Assembly: GCA_963682055.1 (NCBI GenBank)
Contig: OY821742.1
Span: forward strand, 7,153,816 to 7,217,815
Length of the DNA stretch: 64,000 nucleotides
From: Primula veris
Lineage: Eukaryota > Streptophyta > Magnoliopsida > Ericales > Primulaceae
Direction: 5' to 3'
The notes below the pieces were generated by a model. It saw only the letters and a list, made by a program, of their open reading frames with translations, was not told the DNA's origin and ran no database searches. A program made the translations under genes and the position numbers. Numbering within the stretch: position 1 is the stretch's first letter; every line of letters starts with the position of its first letter. Below, in pieces: positions 11,171 to 24,800 of the stretch.

Positions 11171-13780
11171 CTGACCTTGCTTTTGGAGAGGTAAGGTCAC
11201 TAAATGTATCCTCGTATAGTTTTGGTATAATTCCGTTTCAAATTATAGGTCCATGTTCCCAAAACATTTGGGTTGTTCCATTCTATTTGTCCACTCTCCT
11301 TAAATATAGAAACTGCTTTTTGGTTAATTTTACATATATGTCCTTATCACGTTAAGTAGGTGCAAAAGAAGGATAATCATGATGTCTGTTTAAATTTGGA
11401 GATTTTCCGTAATGGACTTATAAATTGGAACGGAGGGAGTTGTTATAATTTCGCTACTTTTAAGTTGTTTAGTTAAATATTCTACGAACCCGTATGGCCG
11501 TATCCTATTTTTATTAGTTTGGTAGGTAGGTAGTGGTCTTGGGCTTTGTTTGATTGCGTCATTGGAGTGTCGGGATTGGACTAGAAGTCCTACCGGGCCC
11601 GCAAATGATGGGCTTTGTTGTGTAAAGTGTAACCTTACTAATCAAACTAGAAATGAGGCACTTTTGAAGTATTTGCAATATCATAAAGGATGTGGTTTAG
11701 ATTAGTGCAAGCCCGTCCGGATTGCTAATCCGACTTTTATTTTAATCTCGCTCACAATTTGGACCGGATTAGTAGTCTTAGGACTACTAATCCCGCAACC
11801 AAACGAGGCTAGCACTTTGAAAGATCTCCTATCTTGCTTTAATTTTTCAAAAACTAATCGGATACCAGTACCTCAAATAGCTTTCAGAAACCATAGCTAG
11901 CCATATGAATGTATTGGTTGGTAGTTCCATCCTCACTGTAGTTACAATTATATGCTTTAGCTATAAGTACGCTACTAAGAAAATGAGCAATGGCTACCAT
12001 TGTACTTTAGGTACCATCCGCTTGTTTCCGTTTTAATAGATTAGGTCCCTTCAACCATCAGGGCAATTGTATAAACAACAACGTCCTTGAGTGGTAATTT
12101 TGGAAATTTAGAGCCAAATTTGATATGGCAAAGGGCCCAGTAGATTGCCAGTTTACTTCCGTGATATTGCCTAAAGAACCATTATTATCTATGTTCTTTT
12201 ACAAACATGAATAGATTTCAATGATCTTGGCTGCTGAAATGCCTATTTGTTGCTACTTTTCTTCGTACACAGCAGGCAAGTGCATGGTACTAATGGCGCA
12301 CAGAGTGCATTCAATTTTTTTTTCAACCACTCGCCTCCATAACATTTCTCTCTTTCTCTTCCTTCATAACTCTAATTTTTCTGTATGAGCAGAGTTTCAC
12401 CTCTAGAGGACCAGCTATCGGCCATCTTTGGCAACGCTGTCTGCGTGCTTATCATCGCGGACAATCTTCACTCTGGTAAACCAGTTATCTCCTTCTTATT
12501 TATACTTTTTTTTATATGCAGAAATTAAGCATATTAGTTGCAAACAATTTCCTTGTGATGTTCTCGTAGTTTCTAGTTTTGAGATGGTTTTTTAATACAC
12601 TCCGCTTTCATATTCTTCTGCAAACTATTTCATTTTAAATGTCATGAATATCTAAATTTCTGTTGAAAAGTTCCCATATCAAGAAACTTATTTCTATCTA
12701 TTTCAGGTATTACGAGCTGCGATTGGAGAACTTCCAGCAAAGAAGCAGGTACACCGTCTCACATCTCCTTCGTCTTTTCTATAAGTACAATAGTGTTCAT
12801 GTACACGGATCAATGGCATGATCTGCGCCCCATGCTCAACTACATTTTAGGAACCACATTTAGAATATGTGAAGAAGGAGATGCCACATATACAATCGTG
12901 GTGTATGGATCTGATTATTGATTTGTATAGAATGCAGAAATTGGGAACTCATGGGATCATTTAGATGGCTGCTGCATCACTGCATATGAGCTGTTGCTTC
13001 TTCCTTGAGGTGTGCTTGAATTTTATTTGAATTTTAGACTTGAATTTTACACTTGAATATGATATTTATATCTTACATTTTTATTTTCTAATTCTTCAGT
13101 AGTTAGTGACACCTCTTGATGTGTTGAATGGAATTTACAGGAATGCTGTTGGAGAAAATGCAGAAAAGAAGAACAAGAAATTTGCTGGTGTTTTCGATTT
13201 GTTGCGTTTTCAGTTTAGTTTCATTCTAGGTTTCTTTACATGAGTGTGTTGCTTTTATTGGGAAGTTGATGCTAATGAGAGTGACTTGAGAGCCGAGACT
13301 CATTATATGATTGGTTATTATGTCGAATTAGTTCTTGGTTGTGGTAAACAAGTTTTGAATCGGATATTGTTTTTTATCCATCACTCTACTCCAGAATAAG
13401 TTATCCTTTTCTAATAATCCACCTCGCATGGCAGATTGGCATCTGCGGTATATAATAGAGATATAAACATATCACCTATGCTTATACATGTCATTGATTA
13501 ACCGAACAAAATGACATTTCACCGGCCGAACTGTGTTTTACTCGCGATTGGCTCGTTTACCAAAAGGCAAAACCTACATTTCGTTCATGTTTGTTTCATT
13601 TAAAAACGAAAGAAACTTGGACCGAAAGTTTCACGCGGATTTCAAGACTTTTTAGGAAATAATCGTTTCATTCGTCTGCACCCACCCTCCGAGTATATGC
13701 TTCAACAAGAATCACACAAAGGTAAATTAGAAACCTCTGGGAAAATGAAATGGCTGCTCCTACAGATAAAATACATCACA
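11171..13780. other. Intergenic; one MITE and unexplained exon-like pieces
   Basis: No complete gene was found. A short open stretch at about 12391-12475 followed by gtaaacc, and another at about 12709-12748 bounded by ttcag and gtacac, look like exon remnants of an unrecognised gene. Neither could be assigned to a family. Confidence 0.3.
11541..11812. mobile_element. MITE with GTTTG(G/A)TTGCG termini
   Basis: The left end ggctttgtttgattgcg and the right end cgcaaccaaacgaggct are inverted repeats of about 17 bp with few mismatches. It belongs to the same terminal type as the element at 4694-4964. The target duplication is not clear. Confidence 0.5.
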
Positions 13781-13789
13781 TAGTCCGTT

Positions 13790-14230
13790 TTAGTAATTGG
13801 TGACTTACCCATTCAGTGACTTTGGCACTGGACGTTCCCAAAATGGGTACTATCGGTTGGGGTGAATTCAATAATAGACGTCTGCTGGCATTCTAGCCTT
13901 CCTTCTCCTTTCAGGGCCTATCCGAAAAAAAATCCAATAATTCTTGGTTGTGAATATCTGAACCGGTTGTTCGTTGTTCAAGAATTCTTATTTAGGCAGT
14001 TCATACAATCCATACATAGTGTCTTGATCTAATATTTCAATTCTTCCCTGTTTCAGCAGTAGTATAGTATGATGTTCCATAGAGCTAAGGTCCAAAATAT
14101 GAAAGAAAAAAGTGTTTCCATGACTAGTCAATTCGGTTCCACTTAAGTTATAACCCCTCGAGTAGGACATTCTGGATTTGCCCGAAGACAAATCCAAAAA
14201 AAAGAAGGATCAAATTGTATATTCAAAGCT
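13790..14230 (-). pseudogene. Nuclear plastid DNA insert (probable ycf2 C-terminal region)
   Basis: The minus strand encodes a stretch with [17 protein letters not shown] and, past an in-frame stop and in the same frame, QIFTTKNYW and FRIGPERRRKARMP. I recognise these as the C-terminal part of a large plastid Ycf protein, most probably Ycf2. The stop at 13988-13990 replaces a codon expected to be Gln (CAA to TAA), a C-to-T change typical of nuclear plastid insertions. Borders are approximate. It is non-functional here. Confidence 0.65.
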
Positions 14231-14339
14231 AAGGATTTGTTCTGCATGTAAGGTAAAGGCGTAAGATTGACTAAAATATTATTGAAACATGACATCCATT
14301 TGAATATATATATATAAATATTATAGTAATCGTGACCTA

Positions 14340-14700
14340 CACTGTTGATGCAATAAAAATATAGAAAATATGTATAGTTATAATATAAATATGTGAATAA
14401 AAAAAAAACATATACGTAATGAAATAAAAATATAGAAAATATGTATAGTTATGATATAAATATGTGAATAATACAAAAAAAAAATAGTTTAAGATTTAAA
14501 ATAATGTTTGTTTGTTAAAGATGAATAAATAGTTTTATTAGTTTTTACTTTTTTATATTTTTATGGGAGTATGGTATTATTGTAATTAATATAAATTTTT
14601 ATATTTTTATGTGAGTATGATATTATTGTAATTAATATAAAAATATGTAGGTATTTTTGAAAAAAAAATATCTAAATTGAACAGACTTATTTGGTTTGGC
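14340..14700. repeat. AT-rich direct repeats
   Basis: A ~50-bp unit containing atagaaaatatgtatagtta is repeated at about 14350 and 14427. A second unit containing gtatgatattattgtaatta is repeated at about 14568 and 14617. A (ta)n tract follows at 14707-14733. Confidence 0.65.
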
Positions 14701-15156
14701 TTGGATTATATATATATATATATATATATATATGATTATTTATAACAATACTAAATACTGTAAGAAATTGTGGGGACCTGCACTCAGTTATCAGTTAACA
14801 ATTTTTTTTATTCCTTTAATAATTCTAACAAAATTGTCGCCTTTGTTTATGTATATCAAGAGTGATAGTTTTGTCGTCACATATAAAGACATACGAGAAT
14901 TTTTTTTTATTACTCTCTCCATGCTATTTAATTTCTCAATTATAAAATTAGTTGTAATTTTGATCGATCAATAACTTGTATCAATATTGTCAGAATGAAA
15001 TTTTTTAAAAATTAATTATTTAATTCAAATGTTAAATTTTATAATTACATTTAAAAAAAAATTATTTCCATAATTTTGATAAAAGTTAGAAACCGATCAA
15101 AATTACATATAGTTTCGTAATGTATAATTAAATGGGTAGGGATGGACTATTAGTTA

Positions 15157-15463
15157 TCTATATTATTATAATAAGCCAACTCAAGATTTTTTAAGCCTGC
15201 CAAATTTTACTATTTTTTTCCAAAAATACCCTTACACTTTTTTATTAATTACCACAATACCATATTCTCATAAAAAATAGAGAAAAATTAATAACTAATA
15301 ACACTTTTTATCCCTATTTAAGCTCTCAAAATTCTTTTGAGTCTTCTCATCTTATACTCTTATCTTTTTTTATTCTCCAAATATTTGTATCATAACTACA
15401 CTTATTTTCTAAATTTTATCGCATTACGCGTCTCACACGCAAAGCGTGGGGCACGATTACTAG
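15157..15463 (+). mobile_element. Non-autonomous Helitron, 307 bp
   Basis: It begins TC (tctatattattataataag) after an A and ends CTAG before a T, the A|T insertion rule of Helitrons. A short hairpin cacgc-aaa-gcgtg at 15436-15448 lies about 15 bp from the 3' end. There is no target duplication and no coding capacity. These are the structural hallmarks of a Helitron. Confidence 0.8.
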
Positions 15464-15762
15464 TGTTTAGATAGGTATTCCACGATTTTAGCATCGAATA
15501 TTTGTCTTACTGTACCTAATACTTTATCAATTAGGACAAGAATTTCCCTTATTAAAAAGGAAGAACGAAAGAGAAAAGGGCTTATTTATGTTATCATGTT
15601 GGCCGGTTGAATGGTATGATATATTTCATATAAAACTAGAAAACCTTACCAAATGGCAAAAAACTGTAAGATTCTCATGTAAATAAATAGCATAGGAGAT
15701 CCGATTACAAAAAAAAATATATATAGCGTAGGACATAAATAAATAATAAATAGACAAGTAAT

Positions 15763-16625
15763 CACTACAAAAAAATATCCAAATAGCGACGGGATTAGTG
15801 ACGGTATTTTTTGTTACGAGCTTATTAGCGACGGTTTTTGTGACGGTTTTATGACAGTTTAGTCAATTTGTGACAGTTTTTTAAACTAATGACAAAATTG
15901 TGACAGTTTTTTATTCTCACTAAATAAAAAATTATTTTATAATGAATGTGTCTATATGATATGGAGCATGATTGGGTTATAAAAAAATACACATCCTTGT
16001 TTCGGAGAAGTAATTCAATTTCTCTTCTTTTGTTACGAGATTTTAAGGTTTTCAATAATTGTATATATTCATTAATCATTATTGCACTAATATGTCATTT
16101 TTTTATCCGTTTATATAATAATATACAGTTTTGACCATGTTTGACGGTCATTTCTGGGGGGCTATAGATTGGATTCGTACGTCATGGATGAAGTTTTGGT
16201 TAGTAAGATATTTTCATTGGCAAGATACCTAGGTTTTTTTTTTTGTAATTTTAAAATGTTACTACTACTCAGATTTCATTAGATACAACAACTAATATTG
16301 TATCTGCTCAAATGATTTGTTATTGACTTGCATATATTGTTCAACCAAACTCAACACCTATTTTGTGTTTTTTTTTTTTTTATAGATTTAATGTATTGTT
16401 CCTTGAAATTGTGAGAGTTGCATCGACCCATAAAAATATTTTCATGCTAAAACCGTAAATTCAAATTACAAACCGTAAATTCAAATTACAAACCGTAATT
16501 CTAATTTACGGTTTACCTTTTTAATTTTTTTTTCATAAAAAATAAATAAAAATAAATTGTGATTCTGAATTACGATTTGTATTTTGAAATTACGGTTTTG
16601 ACGTGAAAAAATATTTTTTGTAGTT
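15763..16625. mobile_element. CACTA-like element (left end clear, right end tentative)
   Basis: The left end cactacaaaaaaa is the typical CACTA terminus. It is followed by subterminal gacgg/gacag motifs repeated several times between 15786 and 15905. The right end, tttttttgtagttg near 16612-16625, is close to the inverse but has an extra base, and no 3-bp duplication was confirmed. The open frames inside are short and not convincing. Confidence 0.4.
16449..16514. repeat. 22-bp tandem repeat (aaaccgtaaattcaaattac)
   Basis: Two exact copies and one diverged copy run head to tail, followed by an inverted copy (taatttacggttta), making a small hairpin-forming region. Confidence 0.75.
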
Positions 16626-16972
16626 GAAAAATTGAGTCTCTTAATTACATACTACTTGTTATGTGTATATAATGGTCTAATGGGGTTACCAAAATGGATT
16701 CATCTTTTGATGAATGTAGTGGACCAAAGTCTTTACCTTAATCAATTATACTATTATAGTATCATGAAAATGACAGAAAGACGAGAATTAATGATTAAAA
16801 GAATATTTGTTAGTCGAGGACTCTCAGAAAAACTTATGTAATAATACAAATTTCAGCCAAATGGGTGTTGATTATAAACTTTGTCTAGAAACAATAAATT
16901 ATGTAATGAGTTGCTACTTTCTAGACGAATAGAGATAAGAGTTTGTTCCTTATTGACAAATGAATTAATTAA

Positions 16973-17832
16973 TATAAGGGGCAATTCCCTTTTAGTAAAA
17001 AATAATAATAATTTATTTTTAGTGCTAGTTTAAAAAACTAGTTCATTTTTAGTGTAATTTTTCTCTCATTCACTTCGTGATTATAAAAAAAAAATTAGAA
17101 GAAAACCAAAATAAAATATATATAAATTAAAAAAATAAAAAATACGTAAAAAATTATTCAAAATATATAAAATGTAAAAAATAAAAAAAAATTAAAAATG
17201 TTTATGCACTTCAATATTTTAGAGTGAATGGACCAACAAAATCTCATTCACTTCAAAAAAAAAAAGATAAAAAAAAATTCATTCACTTTAAAAATTTGAA
17301 GTAAATGGATTAAAAAAAAACGTTCATTCACTTCAAGATTTTAGAGTGAATGGATCAAACAAAATCTCATTAACTTAAAAAAAACATAAAAAAATCTCAT
17401 TCACTTCAAAAATTTGAAGTGAGTGGATCAGACAAAATATTATTCATTTCAAAATAACAAACAAAAAGTCCATTCATTTCAATATTTTGAAGTGAATGTA
17501 TCGAACAAAAGATTATGCACTTCATGTTTTTAAAATGAATGGATAAAAAATAACTCATTTACTTCGGTATTTTAAAATGAATGCAGCAAACAAAAACTCA
17601 TTCACTTTAAAAAATTAAACAAAATATCATTCACTTCAATATTATTTAGCAAACAAAAGTTCATTCAATTCAAAATAGCAAACAAAAACTCATTCACTTT
17701 AGCTTTTTCAAGTGGATGTATCAGACAAAAAGTTCTTCACTTCAAAGTTTAATAGGAGAAAGATGCACCAAAACATAATTAATTTTTTTGAACGTACGAC
17801 TTTTGGAAATTATAACTAAAATTAATTTACTC
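16973..17832. mobile_element. 860-bp insertion with 9-bp duplication, full of tandem repeats
   Basis: It is flanked by attaattaa at 16964-16972 and 17833-17841. The homologous point in unit 2 (near 38345) lacks it. Most of it (about 17040-17745) is a degenerate array of attcacttcaaaa...ttgaagtgaatgg units, each a small inverted repeat. A 9-bp duplication suggests Mutator-type insertion, but no terminal inverted repeats were recognised. Confidence 0.6.
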
Positions 17833-18174
17833 ATTAATTAAGCTACATACGTATGGGAAACATAACAATCTTAACATGACACGGAGATATATTTTGCTAA
17901 TATGGACGGTTTCCACTCTAACTAAGGGCATCCGCGACAAACGTCTCTTTAATTAGTTACATCGAATCAATAAAATGAACTAGATTCAACGTGGTCGTAT
18001 GCAATGTCTTAAACGATGTATACACACGTTGAAATTGGTCATCTAGCATTTAATTCCGTCAAATTCTACATATATATTCACCGTCTAATCCGCTTAATAC
18101 CGCGTACTACCGTTTAGACTCTGTCTAATTTCCGATTAAACTACGCTTAATTTCTATCCCGTACTACCTAGGCT

Positions 18175-18485
18175 TAGGGCCGGGCGAAAAACCAGAAAAA
18201 CCGAACCGAACCGATAAACGGACCTAAAAAGACCGAAATCGAAAAACCAAAAAATTTCAGGTCGGTTTCGGTTTTCAGTAAAACCGAACCGAAAAAGACC
18301 GAAAAAACCCGAAAAAAACCGAAAAAAACTGAAAAAAACCGAAACTGGACCGAAAAAAAGGTCTGGTTCGGTCCAAAAAATAAAAAGACCGAAACCGAAA
18401 AAAACCGAACCGAAAAATATGCTCGGTTTTGGTTTCGGTTTTGCCAAAAACCGAATCGGATCGAACCGAACCGAACCCAGCACTA
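18175..18485. mobile_element. 311-bp hAT MITE upstream of MATE copy 1
   Basis: It starts tagggccgg and ends cagcacta. It is flanked by cctaggct (18167-18174) and cataggct (18486-18493), 7 of 8 identical. The interior is almost entirely aaaccgaa/ttcggttt repeats, which create spurious long open frames on the minus strand. The equivalent site in unit 2 (about 38640) is empty. It lies about 340 bp upstream of the MATE ATG. Confidence 0.8.
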
Positions 18486-18761
18486 CATAGGCTCCACCTA
18501 ACCCATAAGTTCCGTCTAAAACTTGTACTTGTATTCATCCGATCTGTTATACTAATTACTAATACATCTCACAATTGAGCATTTTATATGCATGTACCTA
18601 GTAAATAATCTAAATTAAATATTTAATGCTTATTTAATTGTAATTACTACTATTAATTATTAGTTAATATTCCGAGCTCCACAATATATAATCACGCAAT
18701 CCTCTACTCCACAATTTTGCTTTGGCAACATATATGCGTTTTACCCCTTTCTATACACACT

Positions 18762-18768
18762 TTATAAA
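18762..18768 (+). promoter_or_regulatory. TATA box of MATE copy 1
   Basis: ttataaa, 53 bp upstream of the ATG, in a stretch conserved with copy 2. Confidence 0.6.
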
Positions 18769-18821
18769 GCCACTATCTCTACACTAATAATTTCACCACA
18801 AAAACTAACATCATAATATCC

Positions 18822-21800
18822 ATGGGAACTACTAATACTAAAAAAGAAGAAATGCAACAACCTATGCTAGCCCACCACGGCGAGTCGTCGACTCATGACC
18901 TGGAAATAATATTGTGCGACACGAGCAGACCGGTGATGGAGCGTTACAAACGTGCAACATGGATAGAGATGAAACTGTTGATGCACCTAGCTGGTCCCGC
19001 GGTGGTCGTTTACATGATAAATTATTGTATGTCGATGTCCACGCAAATATTTTCGGGTCATCTTGGGAACCTTGAATTAGCCGCAGCCTCACTTGGTAAC
19101 AACGGGATACAGCTTTTCGCTTACGGCCTCATGGTATGACGGATTCATGGTAGTTTAGAATAATTTAATATGTCTCTATTTATTTCAATTTCATTAGGTA
19201 AATAGTGATGGTCCTATAAGACTAATGATTCAAATATTTAAATAGTGTTATTATGATTGATCTAAGTTAAACTCTAAAACATGAAAAAATATAACCAATA
19301 TATATATAGTACCCATGTGTAATTTTCAGACGGTCAATTTTTTTATTTTATTTTTGAAATGCTGGAAATCACTAATGAAGAAAGATGACCATTGACAAAC
19401 CACAGTTATTATATATAGATCATATACTAATTCTTCTCGCTTAGTAGTAAGTGTCTGTGTTGAAATGAATGTTCACTTGTTTTGGTGATTAACTTATAAG
19501 TTATAGTTAAAAGTATTTGTATTTCTTGTCTTAAATGTTTGATTCTCTGATCTATAAAATATTTAACTTAATTGAGGCATAATATAAATTCTTGGCAACT
19601 TTTAATTTTTAAATGTAATTTTTATGTTAACTTGCATTAGGATGGTGAAATATTAAGGAGATCACAATTGTTGTATGATTTTTAATGTGCTAAATTTTGA
19701 AAGAACGAAATCCTAGCCACTTCAGTATACTAAACTGTAAAATATGAAGACCAAATTGGTGCTAAGAAATTTATCTTTATCTTTTCCTTTTAATCGTTAT
19801 GCATTTCATTTCGCTCAAAAAGTAGTTCTCTTTTTATTCATCTTTTATCAGTACTCAATTTTGGAATATTGCAAGTATTAACAATCCCTATTAAATTTTC
19901 ATCTAGCTGGCAGGACCCACATTATCGTTTATTATTCGTTAAATTTTGACTTATCTTGCATTAGTTATTGTTGTAGCACAGGGAATCTTAGCCGATTTGG
20001 ATCTAATATAAGCTTTTTATATTTGTAATTTTGTAACCATGTCAATTGTTTCATATATGCCATAACTTCGCAATATTTATAAGTTATAATTTTCTTATTA
20101 ACAAACACCGTGAAAGTTCACCCTTCACATCATTATTAGTCAATACAAGTCGTCTTCGTTCATGGTTCACTTAGACTGAACTATTGTTTTTACTTAAAAT
20201 ATGGCCGCAAATGAATCGATTCGAGTCGAGTCGAGCCGAGTTTAACTGTACTCAAGTTCGGCTTGTTTAATAAACGAGCTTTAAAATTTTGCTCAAACGA
20301 GCTGTTCACGAGTCTGTTCATAGCCTTTTCTCAACACGTTTTATGACAAATTTAATATCGTTTTGCTTAAAAAAATATTTTTTACTTTGCTAAAATAAAT
20401 GTTAAGATAAGCAATAATAAATTTAGTTATTGTGATTTTAGTTTTAATTAGATTTAGTTTTAAAAATAAATTTATTACATAAATTAAAGAGTATTTATCG
20501 ACCATCAATATTATATTAGATAACTTTTACATATATAAGCAGGAATATATATGAAAAATGTATAGCCGAACATGTTCACGAAGCTTATTCTATTATGTTC
20601 AAGCTCGTCTAATTAGTAAATGAACAAGCTCGACCCGAGTTTTTAACGAAACGAACACGAACAGGTTCATAAACGGTTTGGTTTATTAGCGGCCCTAACT
20701 TCAAACGAAAAAGACCAAGTGATAGAAAATGAAATAAAAATTGACCAACTTGTGCTTATTGCTTACCTGGCAGTATGAGGGATGGAGGTAGGTGGAGGAT
20801 GGCACGAGGGGCCCTCCATATTTTAAAAACAACAACTTTTTACGGTACAAAATTTAATTTATAATTTTATATTATGAAAATAACAATTTAGTCCTCCCAT
20901 TTGCCATATTTGGTGCCCAAGTAACTGTGATTTAATACAAGTTGATCATTTTTAAAAAAAAATTATTCTAGTTACTAAACTGTAAAAGGGCAAGTAGGAA
21001 CTAATATGTTTGTCATATATTACATACAATTAATTATATTCGACCCCGCTGTAATTTTCTAATGCCTCTGTAACATTAATTAAGTTGCAAAGCCTTAGAA
21101 CAATATTGTACTTATGTTATGCCCTATCATATGATATAGTTTTCCAAATACTTGGTAGTTGGTAATACAATGGAAATTCCAATTTTGATACTGAGTAATA
21201 TCTTCCCTCCAACTTAAGAAAATAGAAAAATCACATAATTTACAATCAATGGATTCAATGTTTCATTTTTTAGATGAGAGATTTCCACATTTAAATTGTG
21301 TTAGATTTTTCATAGAGGTTGACGATAGGCAAAAACTTCCGCTGAATTACAACTTTCATCATATTATGCTCTCGAGAAGAGCAACTTTTCTCAAAATCTC
21401 ACTCAAGGGGTGGAATCTCATTCTAACTTAGGATTCTTATGGTTCCGGAGGATCCGAAAATCAGTAACATGGATTTTCCCCCATTTTTCTGCCTAAGAAA
21501 CCATATATTAAGTTACTCAAGACTTTTCGGTCTTATTTACAAAGAAAAATCATAAGCAAGATCAAACGTATACAATAAATCCTTAATACAAACTTAGTAG
21601 TCATTTGTCAAGGCGTAAATGTTGCTCACTGCACATATAGTGCTAGACTGTTAGTGTATGCTTAAATCTAACATCTGTGAACTGTGTATAACCTCTATTG
21701 GCTTTTGTTACCGGGAACTAAATCAAAATTTGATTTTCTTTTTACGTTAATTAATAGCTAGGCATGGGAAGCGCAGTCGAAACTTTATGTGGCCAAGCAT

Positions 21801-24800
21801 ATGGTGCACACAAGTATGACATGTTGGGTGTGTATATGCAAAGGTCTTCGATCCTCTTATCAGCAACTGGACTCTTACTTTGTCTAATCTATATATTTTG
21901 TGAGCCCATCCTCATATTTCTAGGCGAATCAGCCGGAATCGCCTCTGCAACTTCCCTTTTTGTATACGGGCTAATCCCCCAAATATTTGCATATGCATTG
22001 AATTTTCCTATACAAAAATTCCTCCAGGCCCAGAGCATCGTCATGCCAAGTGCATATATATCCGCAGCTACATTGGGCCTACACATACTATTATCATGGA
22101 TTGCAGCATATAAGATTGGGCTTGGTCTTTTGGGCGCATCGCTAGTGTTGAGTTTATCTTGGTGGATCATTGTGGGGGCTCAATTTGTGTATATAGTGAA
22201 AAGTGAAAAATGCAAGTATACATGGGTCGGTTTCAGCTTAGAGGCTTTTACGGGCTTGCCTGAGTTTTTTAAGCTCTCGGCAGCATCTGCTGTCATGTTG
22301 TGTCTGGAGACATGGTATTTTCAGATACTCGTTTTGTTGGCTGGGATGCTCGAGAATCCTGAAGTGGCGCTTGATTCTCTTTCTATATGGTAAGCACACA
22401 TTCAGATAGAATTATGGAAACAGTTAGCGGAGAATAGTTTTGTTTCTAATTTAATACTAAAATATAGCAAATCGAAGAATATACATAACTGAAAAACAGG
22501 TGGACCAGAGCCACGTTTTTACTTCAACTCGTCGCGTTTTTGAGCTCACCTATAGCCCAGAAGAGGCACCAAAGGTATAACGCTCTTTTCTTTTCGTTGA
22601 CTGTTGATTTAAATCCTTACGCCTTTTATTCCGCATATTTCTTCTCTTTATGATAACTTATTATGTTTTCTAAATTAGGTAGAACTAATTCATCTCATAA
22701 TTTTTCTCAAGGAAGTTATACTTCCAATTCCAATAAAAATTCTGCCAATATAAGGCAAGAAGAATGTCAATATAATGATATTCCTGAAATGGCTAACTTT
22801 GAAGAACAGTTAGCAAATTGGCACCTTCCAAAGGTGAAGCCTTCTGGCATATATTCTATTGGTATGCTTGATTTTAAAATGGCTATGACCATTAAAACTA
22901 TTGAACAAACTATCCCTGTTAATCGGGATATGGAGACTATTCAGTTACTTCATAAAGAAGAACTACGCAAGTATTTTGATAAATACAAGTATGTCCATCT
23001 CGGTATGGTACAAGTAGCTGTGAAACCCCTTACAGCTCAAGGATTAAATACTTCAGTCTTTATTGCTTTACGCGACTGTCGCCACCTAGAATTTAAAGAT
23101 TCTTTATTAGATCCAAACGAGTTTATGTAACGGTCCAGTCTATTTTAACTGTTTTCCAAATTTCTCTGTTTCTTTAACAGATAAAAATATTTTAGATGTT
23201 CTAACTTTGAATATTAAAACCCATGGTTATAAACTCAAAGAAGGTACTGAACCTTTAAATATCACTTATAGAGTTCATTATAAAGCTATGACTACTCTTA
23301 GTCCTAGAGCTAAAATATTTGACACAAAAGGAAAAACTGTTTTAATAGAAACAAACTTATTGAAATCAGATGTCCAGACTCCACAGACTATTAAATGGGA
23401 TGATATTGAACCTCTCACAGAATGGAATTTATTGTCAGCAAGCCCAGCTGAACCCGTTGAGAATAAAAATATTGAAGAAATTATTCAAACCAAAGAAGGT
23501 CATGTTTTCGTCAAATTTGATAAAGGAAAACGTTTAGCTGCTAGAAGCTCCTTTTCAGATTATGAAAGTTCTTTTAAACAGAGTCAATCTGCTCGGTTTT
23601 ATACTCCAAACCCTTCTTTAGCATCTTTTAAAACTTCTAATTTAGTTTTTGATGGTGTTAACACCCAACAAAGTATTCCTCGTGCTATTTATCACGAAGA
23701 GAAAAATGAACCAGAAACTTTATCTGAGTTTGACAATATTTCTACTATTAATATGTTATCTATTCCTTTTTCTTATGATAGGCAAACTTGTGTTCAAGAC
23801 ATGAACCAAGAAAAATATACTTCTTTTAAGAACTGGTTTTTCTCTACTTATACCAGAGAAGAACAACAAATTTATAAAACCTTATTTTATAAACATATTG
23901 ATCATATCCAACAATTAGTTTCTTTTCCTATTTGGTTTATTAACCAAGCTACTATCGAGCAAAGTCCTTTTTTAAATGTATTAAAAACTTTTCAAAAAAA
24001 TTGGACTACAGCAAAAGGGGAAACTATTTCTGCTATTCATCCCCCTTGTGAGCATTTAAAAATTCGTGCTGGAGAAGCTGTGTCGCTTTTTCTAAAGATG
24101 AAAAACAGCTTAATTTTACTAATTTAACTCTCCAAACTATTTGTTCACAACTAGGTCGTATTGAAGACCAGGGAACTATTATTGTTCATAAAGAAGCACC
24201 AGTTGTTGCTAGTTCGTCTAGTTTTTATGTTCCACAAACGGTTATTGAACCTACTTTATTAAAACCCAGTATTGATATTACTGTTCCTGAGAATAATAAT
24301 AATAATGATATTATCACGATACTGACGCAGCAATTAGAAAACCTAAATATAAAAGGTAAGAATATAGCAACCTTATCAGAGGATATAGAAAATATAAATA
24401 TTTTTGAAAAACAACTTTTGGATATGGATACTAAGCCTGAACCAATTGAACCGGCTAGTATTAATCAAAATGTTTTTGGGAAATCAACTGCTTATGGACG
24501 GAAATCCGTTCCAACTGCACCTGTCAAACATTATTATACGCGACCCAGTCCTCAAGATCTTCTTTATGAAGAAGAAAATATTAATAATTTTTCTTGTTTT
24601 AGTGCTCGCACCATCTATGAATGGAATATTGATGGTATGACAGAATACCAAATTATGATTGTGTTACATAGAATGACTATGTATTCGACCGTATGTCTTA
24701 GTGCTAATAACACCGACTATCAAATTGCTGAATTTATGGTAGCTGGTTTTGCTGGTCAACTACGTGGTTGGTGGGATAACATTTTATCCCCTGATCAACA

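Noticed and set aside
14696..14974. 92-residue frame starting in (ta)n
   Set aside because: Low-complexity AT-rich translation only.
18154..18538. Two overlapping minus-strand frames rich in Phe, Arg and Gly
   Set aside because: They read through the aaaccgaa repeats of a hAT MITE.
21249..21431. 60-residue frame in MATE intron 1
   Set aside because: The homologous stretch in copy 2 (59438 onward) is not open, so it is not conserved coding sequence.
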